DNA of 64,000 nucleotides from Typhlomys cinereus (Eukaryota; Chordata; Mammalia; Rodentia; Platacanthomyidae): NCBI GenBank assembly GCA_023101885.1, contig JALPQD010000102.1:4834971-4898970 (forward strand). The letters run 5' to 3'. Positions within the stretch are counted from its first letter, which is position 1. The number at the start of each line of letters is the position of its first letter. The translations under genes and the position numbers were made by a program. Shown in pieces: positions 51,001 through 58,190 of this stretch. The notes beneath the pieces were generated by a model that searched no databases, had not been told where the DNA came from, and saw nothing but the letters and a program-made list of their open reading frames with translations.

Positions 51001-54000
51001 TTTTTCAAAGCTTAAAGGAAGCTTTTTAAGTACACAGAGTTAGCATCTGCATAGTAAAATGCCTCTCCTTAAGTACTGGTCATTATGCACCGTAAGCCAC
51101 CATCCACAGGAGGAACACCGGGTCATGGGATGGAGCCAGGCACCACTGTGTTTCTTTAACTGCCACAGGGTTTTGTCCTCTCTAAATGCTAAATTCTATT
51201 ACCATCTGCTCTCAAACCAACTGCAAATAAATCTTACTTCACACGCTCTGATTCCATCCCACTATGAGAAATGGTTGTGACCCTTTGCCTCCATCTTTCT
51301 TCCATATTTTGGAAACACTGAAAGGCCAATGGATCATCCCTGTCACCTATATGTGAATGTATTTTTGTACTTAGACACCTGACAGGTCATTCAACACATG
51401 TTCACAGGCACCCACTCTGTGCAAGGAATTTCAGAATAAGCTAGACAGTGTCTGTACCTTATATATTATGCACTAATAAAAATCATTCAAAGATAAAATT
51501 TTAATGTACTATGTTAAGTGTGTGATAATGGAGCTATGAGAAGGGAATATTAATGCTTGGGGTACATGAAGAATAAACAACTTGACAGTTTGGAACTATG
51601 TCAATTGTTTCCTTTCCACAGTTCAAATTGTTTGCATGTTTCCTGTCAATACTGAGGAAAGAAACCCAGAATTTTGTGCATACTAGGCAAGTACTCTACT
51701 TCTAAGCTGAAGTCCCACCTCCCAAAATAATCTTTTAAAATAAAAACTGGATATTATTTCCATGGTTACACATCTAAAGGTGCCCTATCATAGTAGAACT
51801 TAAACTGTACGGTATAAAGCTCAAGCTTTACAGTAACATGTGTCTGTGGCTCCAGCACTTGGAGAGCTGAGGCAGGGGGATCCCTTGAGTACAGAGTTTG
51901 AGACTAGACTAGTATACATGGTAAAACCCTGTCACAAGGTCTGCAAATGGAAATGTTTACTTGTCAAGCATAGGTGAAGCCCATCTGTAGTCCCACCTAC
52001 TTGCCTACTTGAAAGGTATTGGTGGGAGGATCCTTGAGCCAGCCTGGGTGGCCAGGGGTTGGTGGAAAGAAACCCATGCTCAGCCAAGTGCAAAATTCTC
52101 TCTCTCTTCTGCCTTTCCCTTCTTCATAGCTGGCATCTACTCAGGGCTTTTGCATTCGCTGACCCTATTCCCCAGACCCAGCAGAGTGGAAGGCAGCAGT
52201 GGTTATTCTTATCCTAAGGGTGAGCAGCAGCGCTTCATTGACATTGCTCTCCCTGCCTGGAGGAGCCAGTCACTGGCTACCAACTGCCATAAGACCCCGT
52301 TCCCATTGCATCATGCCTACCAATATTGAAACTTGTTTATTACAGTTCTAATAGTATGTTAACGCTGTGGGAGAAAGGGAGATTGCCTCTTACATGAGTG
52401 AATCTCTAGTGTCTCTAATACCTCCTGATGTTAGTATTGTTGAATAACAAACTATAGCAATGACCAAGTCTTACTTCTCAAGTAAAAGTAATCTGATACT
52501 CAGTAAGTTCTCACTTACTGAATGTATTAAATCTATAATTACTTTAATATTAGAAGACAAATTAAAGATTATTTAAGGCAGGATTTAAGACCAGACAGTG
52601 TTTGGGGGTGGAGGGGGGCATCCTGTGTACTGTCTGATACTTAGCTGTATCCCTGACCTCTACATACTGGAAGCCAGGATCTTTTTCTCATTCCCAATTG
52701 ATTTATGACCATCAGATATCTCCAGTAGGGCTGTGGATGTAGCTCAGTTGGTAGAGTACTTGCCTAGCAGGTATAAAGTTCTGGGTTCAATCCCAGCACC
52801 ACATACAGAGGTCATAGTGGTGCACATCTTTAATCCCAGGACTTAGGGAGTGGAGACAGGAGAATCAGAAGTTCACAAGCACCTTCGGATTGTAAGTTCA
52901 AGACCAACCTGGTGACAGGCTGGTCTCAAAAGTCCCCATTTATATCAAGTGTCCTGTGGGGACGAAAATCACCGTTGGCATAGTATGAAACCTCCAAGTT
53001 AAGGCAACCCTGTGAAGAATTTGAGGCTCAAAATCACTCCCAAACCAGCAAGATTCCTGTCCTTGACTGTATACACAGGGCATCTTTATCACATTAGACA
53101 AAAAAAAAAATCAAAGATCCAAAGGCACGATCACACAGAAAGATCCGTGTTTGGCAATAACAGTCTTTAGACAGTCTGTCGTGACCACCCATCATACCTG
53201 CTCATATGCTGCTTGATATTCCCTGATAATCAACTGCCGCTGAGCATTTGACCTCTCAGTCAGAACGTTGATGAGTGTTTTCTCATCGGTTCCTATAACA
53301 AGATGAAAAATATTTTGCTCACCATCAATCCCAAATGCTCAGTATCTGTTTTGAACAAAAGCATTGTGATCAGTGGTCTGAAACAAGGGCCCACAGGAAG
53401 GTATTTTAATTTGCCAGTTTCTCATTGGATTGGAGTATGTGTTTGTTTACATGGTTTTCAGAAGGAAGTTAGCTTATTTGAATAATTTTTGGGGAGGAGA
53501 CAAAAAACACTGCCACTCACTGTCTCCTGTTTCCTGTAGACAAAAACAGAAGAATACAAAGGACCATTTTCACCCACATGAAATTCAGTAAATCATCAAT
53601 TTTCAGTTATCACTCCATACTTGATGTCACATCCTTTTTCCTCCAGAGTACAGGAACTAGTAGTTTATTGAGGACACACCATATATAAGACATGTGTTTT
53701 ATTCCTTATCTTAGCTGACAGGCACAGTGGCCCTGGCTATGGATAGATAAGATTGTCCTGAAGATAAAGACATGAACACTTAGAGAGTTTATTTGGCTAA
53801 ATAGAGTCCCATAGCTTCTAAGTGGTACAGCAAGAATTTAGATCCCTTTCTCTGACTCCCAAACATGTGTTTGTTATGATGTTATGTTTTGAGTACAAAA
53901 TGTCCCCTATAATTCCAAGTTTCCAACTGGAAATGCTATTTTGGGAACTGTTAGAAATTTTAGGAGGCAGGACTGAGTCCTTACACTCATCAGAGAGGAG

Positions 54001-57000
54001 GACCCAGAGGGAAGTTTGACATGCACACTAAAGGATGCTCTAGGAATGGAGGCGGGGGGGGGGGGGGGAAGCTCTGGGAGAAAGGGGGGGGGAAGGAAAG
54101 AAAAAAAGAGGAGGGAGCAAGGGGATCCAGAGAGGGGTGGAGGGAGGGGAATGGGATACTTATCAACTTTGTATGAGTGGAAGAAATAAATATAAAAAAA
54201 AAGAAATTTTAGGAAGCAGGGCCTGCTGGGAGGAGGTAGGTCACTGGAGCATGTCTTTCAATGTTATGCCTGGTTTCTGGTCCTCTGCTTCCTGTTCCCT
54301 ATGAAGTGAGCAGCCTCTGCTACATATTCCTACTGCTATGAGATTCTGCTTCATCACAAGCCCATAATCAATGGTTCTGAGAACTATGGACTGAAACACT
54401 TTAGACCATGAGCCAAAATAAATCTTTCCCCATGTTTTATCACCCATTTCATTTCTGACCCACATACTCATGTACTTAATTGCTGTGAGAAAAAGGTAAC
54501 ACCAAGCTAGGTCTGAGGCTAACTTGCCTGAGAATGACCTGGAAGTACTAATTCCAGTAGTTAACAGTATTCAGATCACTGTGGGAAACTGTATCTGCTT
54601 CACCAACTGGAGAAGACTATGGCTGACCTAGGATATGGTTGGCAGATCTTGGACATGCATAAATAGAATGGCAGAAAGATCCGTTGGGATTCAAGGTTCA
54701 GTTTTTCTGTGTTGAGGTGACACCCAACCACATCGTCTATACATGTCCATGAAAGTAGTCTATGGCCTACATCAATGATGAGGCAAAAGAACATGTGCAC
54801 TTGGCCAGCTGCTGGTCTCTCAATGTGAGATGCTGCTCTTTCTGCCTTCAGCCTTATACTTTTCTACAACCAACAGAATTAGACTAAAGTCTATTTGCTT
54901 TGTGAATCTGATCAGTAGTGTGGCCCTGCAATAGTGTCGGTGTTGAGAGCAACTGAACACCTATAACTTTACCTCTCAATCTCAGCAGCTTCAGGCCCAA
55001 CTCATCAGATTTCCTCTCTGACCTGTCCTTTGTCTCATCAATGTGAGGATTATAGATTTGATTATCCAAGAGTGATCCTAGAATTGGGGCTGGAGATGTT
55101 TCTTCAGTATGTAGGGAACTCTGCGTTTCACCCTCAGCATGGTACAAATCAAGCGTGGTAGCACATGCCTACAGCCCCAGACCTCAGGAGATAAAAGCAG
55201 GAAGATCAGAAGCTCAAGGTCACCCTTGGCTTCATAGCAAGTTCTGGGCCAACCTGTCTCAACCTTGTCTCAAGAAAATCCTGATATGAAATATCCTGAT
55301 TTCCTTTCCTTCCCTATTCTGTACATTATAGCAATCATCTTGTCCTCTGCACATGTTCTACTTCTGTATCTAGATAACTTGCATAGCTTCCTAACTGGAA
55401 ATTGAAGTAATTCATCCTGTAGACTATTATCTAAGAAAATATTTAAAGAATGAAATCTGATCCCATTATCCCCTATCCAAAACTTTCATGTCTCTCACTA
55501 ACCTTTAGAATGAGAGGTAAGTCCCTTATCTCAGCTCTGATCTCATGTTTCTGTTCTCATTTTTTAACTATTCTATGAACTATGTATCCTGTGTGCCCAG
55601 AATCACCAAACACCTAATTACCTACAATTATATGTAGTTAGTATGCTTGACAGTTTCTCATCTCTTACTTTTTAATACATGCTCAAGAAATGTCATTAAA
55701 TCAAGCAGCAGCATCCTCAAAAACTGTATGCAACATGTTCCTAATGTAAATGCTGTTGGAAGACTTGGCTGTGGACTCAGAACATACAAAAAGTGGGGCT
55801 CACAAACAAAGTATTCTCAAATTTAGTCAAAGGGGACCTGCACACTAAAATGAAAACTCATGAGGAAACACTGCCAAGAATGACAGGCAACAAAATTCAA
55901 CTTGACATTAACCTCATGGAATAGTTTAATGAACACTGGGAATAAATGGGAATTTAAAAATAAAATAAGTGGAGCCAGAAAGATGGCTCAGTGGGTAAAG
56001 GTAGTTCTCATGCAATCATGGCGACCTGATATCCAGAACCCATGTAAAAATGGAAAAAGAGGATAGACTTCATAAAGTTGTGCCACGAATTTCATACGCC
56101 ATTGCACATGCAAGTGATCCCAGCCCCACATACCTCATACAAAATAAAAATAAATAAGATAAAGTTTTTTTAAAGGGAAGAAATATTTTCATTTGAATGC
56201 AGAAAGAAAAGCACTAGAAAACCAGAAACAATCTTTCATAAGACAATATTATGACAACATAAAGTCCCGCTAACATAGCTCATGGAATTGCACAGGTGAT
56301 CTTAAAAACATTCATTTGGAATTGGAGGAAAACAGCAAAAAAAAAACCAAAAACCAAACTAAAACCAAAACCAAACAAAAATGACCTTTGCCTCACCAAA
56401 AACTGTCATTATGAAATTGAAATAAGTTAATACTGAGACAGGGAGAGCCAAAAGGCACAAGTAATGAAAGAACAGAAATGCATTCCATGCGCAATGGCAA
56501 TTAAGTATTCACATGACATAAAATGAAGCTAGCTACCTTTAAATGTCCTTCATAAGCAAAAATTTTATGCAGATTAATTATCACAGCATAAAAAGCAAAA
56601 TTTCTAAATTTGGGAGGCAAATGCAGAATAATATATTTATAAGTTCATTATTACAAAAGTACACTAAGGGGCTGAGGGAGACAGATCAGTGGTTAAATCA
56701 TTTGCTGCACAAACAAAACCATCAGAATTCAGATCCCAAATCTCACCTAAAAATGCTGGGTAGGTATGGTGACCCACTTGTACTGAAAGGAGCCTGAGAA
56801 GTCCCAAAGCCAGCTGGCTAGAGTATATCTATGGTCAAGCTCTGGGTTTAATTATACTTGATCCCAAAGAGCAAGGAGGAAGAGTGATTAAGGACAATTC
56901 CTTATATTAACCTCAGAGCTCTACACCTACACACACACACACACACATGTGCAAACATGCATAAACATATGCAATACACGCAAATGGAAATAAAGAAAAA

Positions 57001-58148
57001 AGAGGTATGCCCAGGGTAAATCCCAGAAGAAAAAAACATTATTAAGCTTGATTTAGCTGAAGTTTAAAGCCTGATGAAATAAAAATCATTGTGACCCATT
57101 TTTTTTTTAAAAAGTCATGGGCCTAGAGAAGATACTTTCATATCTTCAATTTTTTAGAAACTAAAGTTTATATCTAGAAATCAGCTAACAATAACAACAA
57201 CAACGATACCGCCCCCCCCCCAAATTTTTTTCTTGCCAATCAAGAAGAAAAAAGGATAAAAATCTATGGAGGAAAAGAACATGAAAGGGGAAGCAAACTA
57301 GAAAGAGCGGATGCCCGACTGTATCAGTAAGGAGGGACAGAGAAGGGAGTGTAAAACACACACGCAGTGTTGGAAACTATCAACAGGAGGAATGGAACAG
57401 CATTATGCAGGGAGTGTGTGAGACTGAGGCACAGGCAGTAAAGGGAAGTCTCATTGCTGGAAGGAGAGCTAATTTTTATGTCTGCAAAACTGAAGAGCAT
57501 TTTGGAAAAATTTCTAGTTAATTTTTACATAAGCATCTTGAACATTTCTACCCAGAATTCATGATTCCTGTCATATCCTAAACGAATGCTAGCAAACATG
57601 CGCCATGAAGCATAAGCAGGAACATTCACTGAAGACTTCTGCTGTGATAGAAAAGAATTAAAGGCCATTCAAATGCTTCATCAATATTCCCATTTTATAA
57701 TGTAATATATACAATAGATGACTATGCAGTTAAAATTAAAGACTGGAGCTAAACACATCAACACATCTAAATCTTTAAAAAAAAAAAACTGCATGAAAGA
57801 ATAAAAACAAATGCCAGGAGAATGCATGCAGGACAACACTGGTTTTCACTGCCTGAGACCATGGAAAATAACGTTGTGTATACATGTACAACTATGTTAT
57901 TGAAGGTTTGTAGGCATAAATTCTAATTATGGAAGGTTATTTTCTTCTGGCCATGGGGTGGGAGTGAATCCACAAAGAATAGTAAGGACTTGCATGTGTA
58001 ATGACTTGTTATGATGGAGATGACTATTGGTAGGAGCAGAGTTAGTGGTAGTTTTTAATATCAAGTAAATATGATAGATGCTATGTTTTATAAGATGGAG
58101 CTTTTGTACATTTACTCACTGCTTCACACTTAAAAATATTCCCTGGCC

Positions 58149-58190
<42 letters not shown>

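Larger units (their letters stand above)
50802..53197 (-). other. Anxa3: Anxa3 intron 4
   Basis: It holds an L2-like trace near 51370-51480, an ID (51650), a B1-like dimer (51825-52075) and a B4 (52734-52935). Bases 50830-51360 and 52080-52730 show no gene or repeat I can name. Confidence 0.75.
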
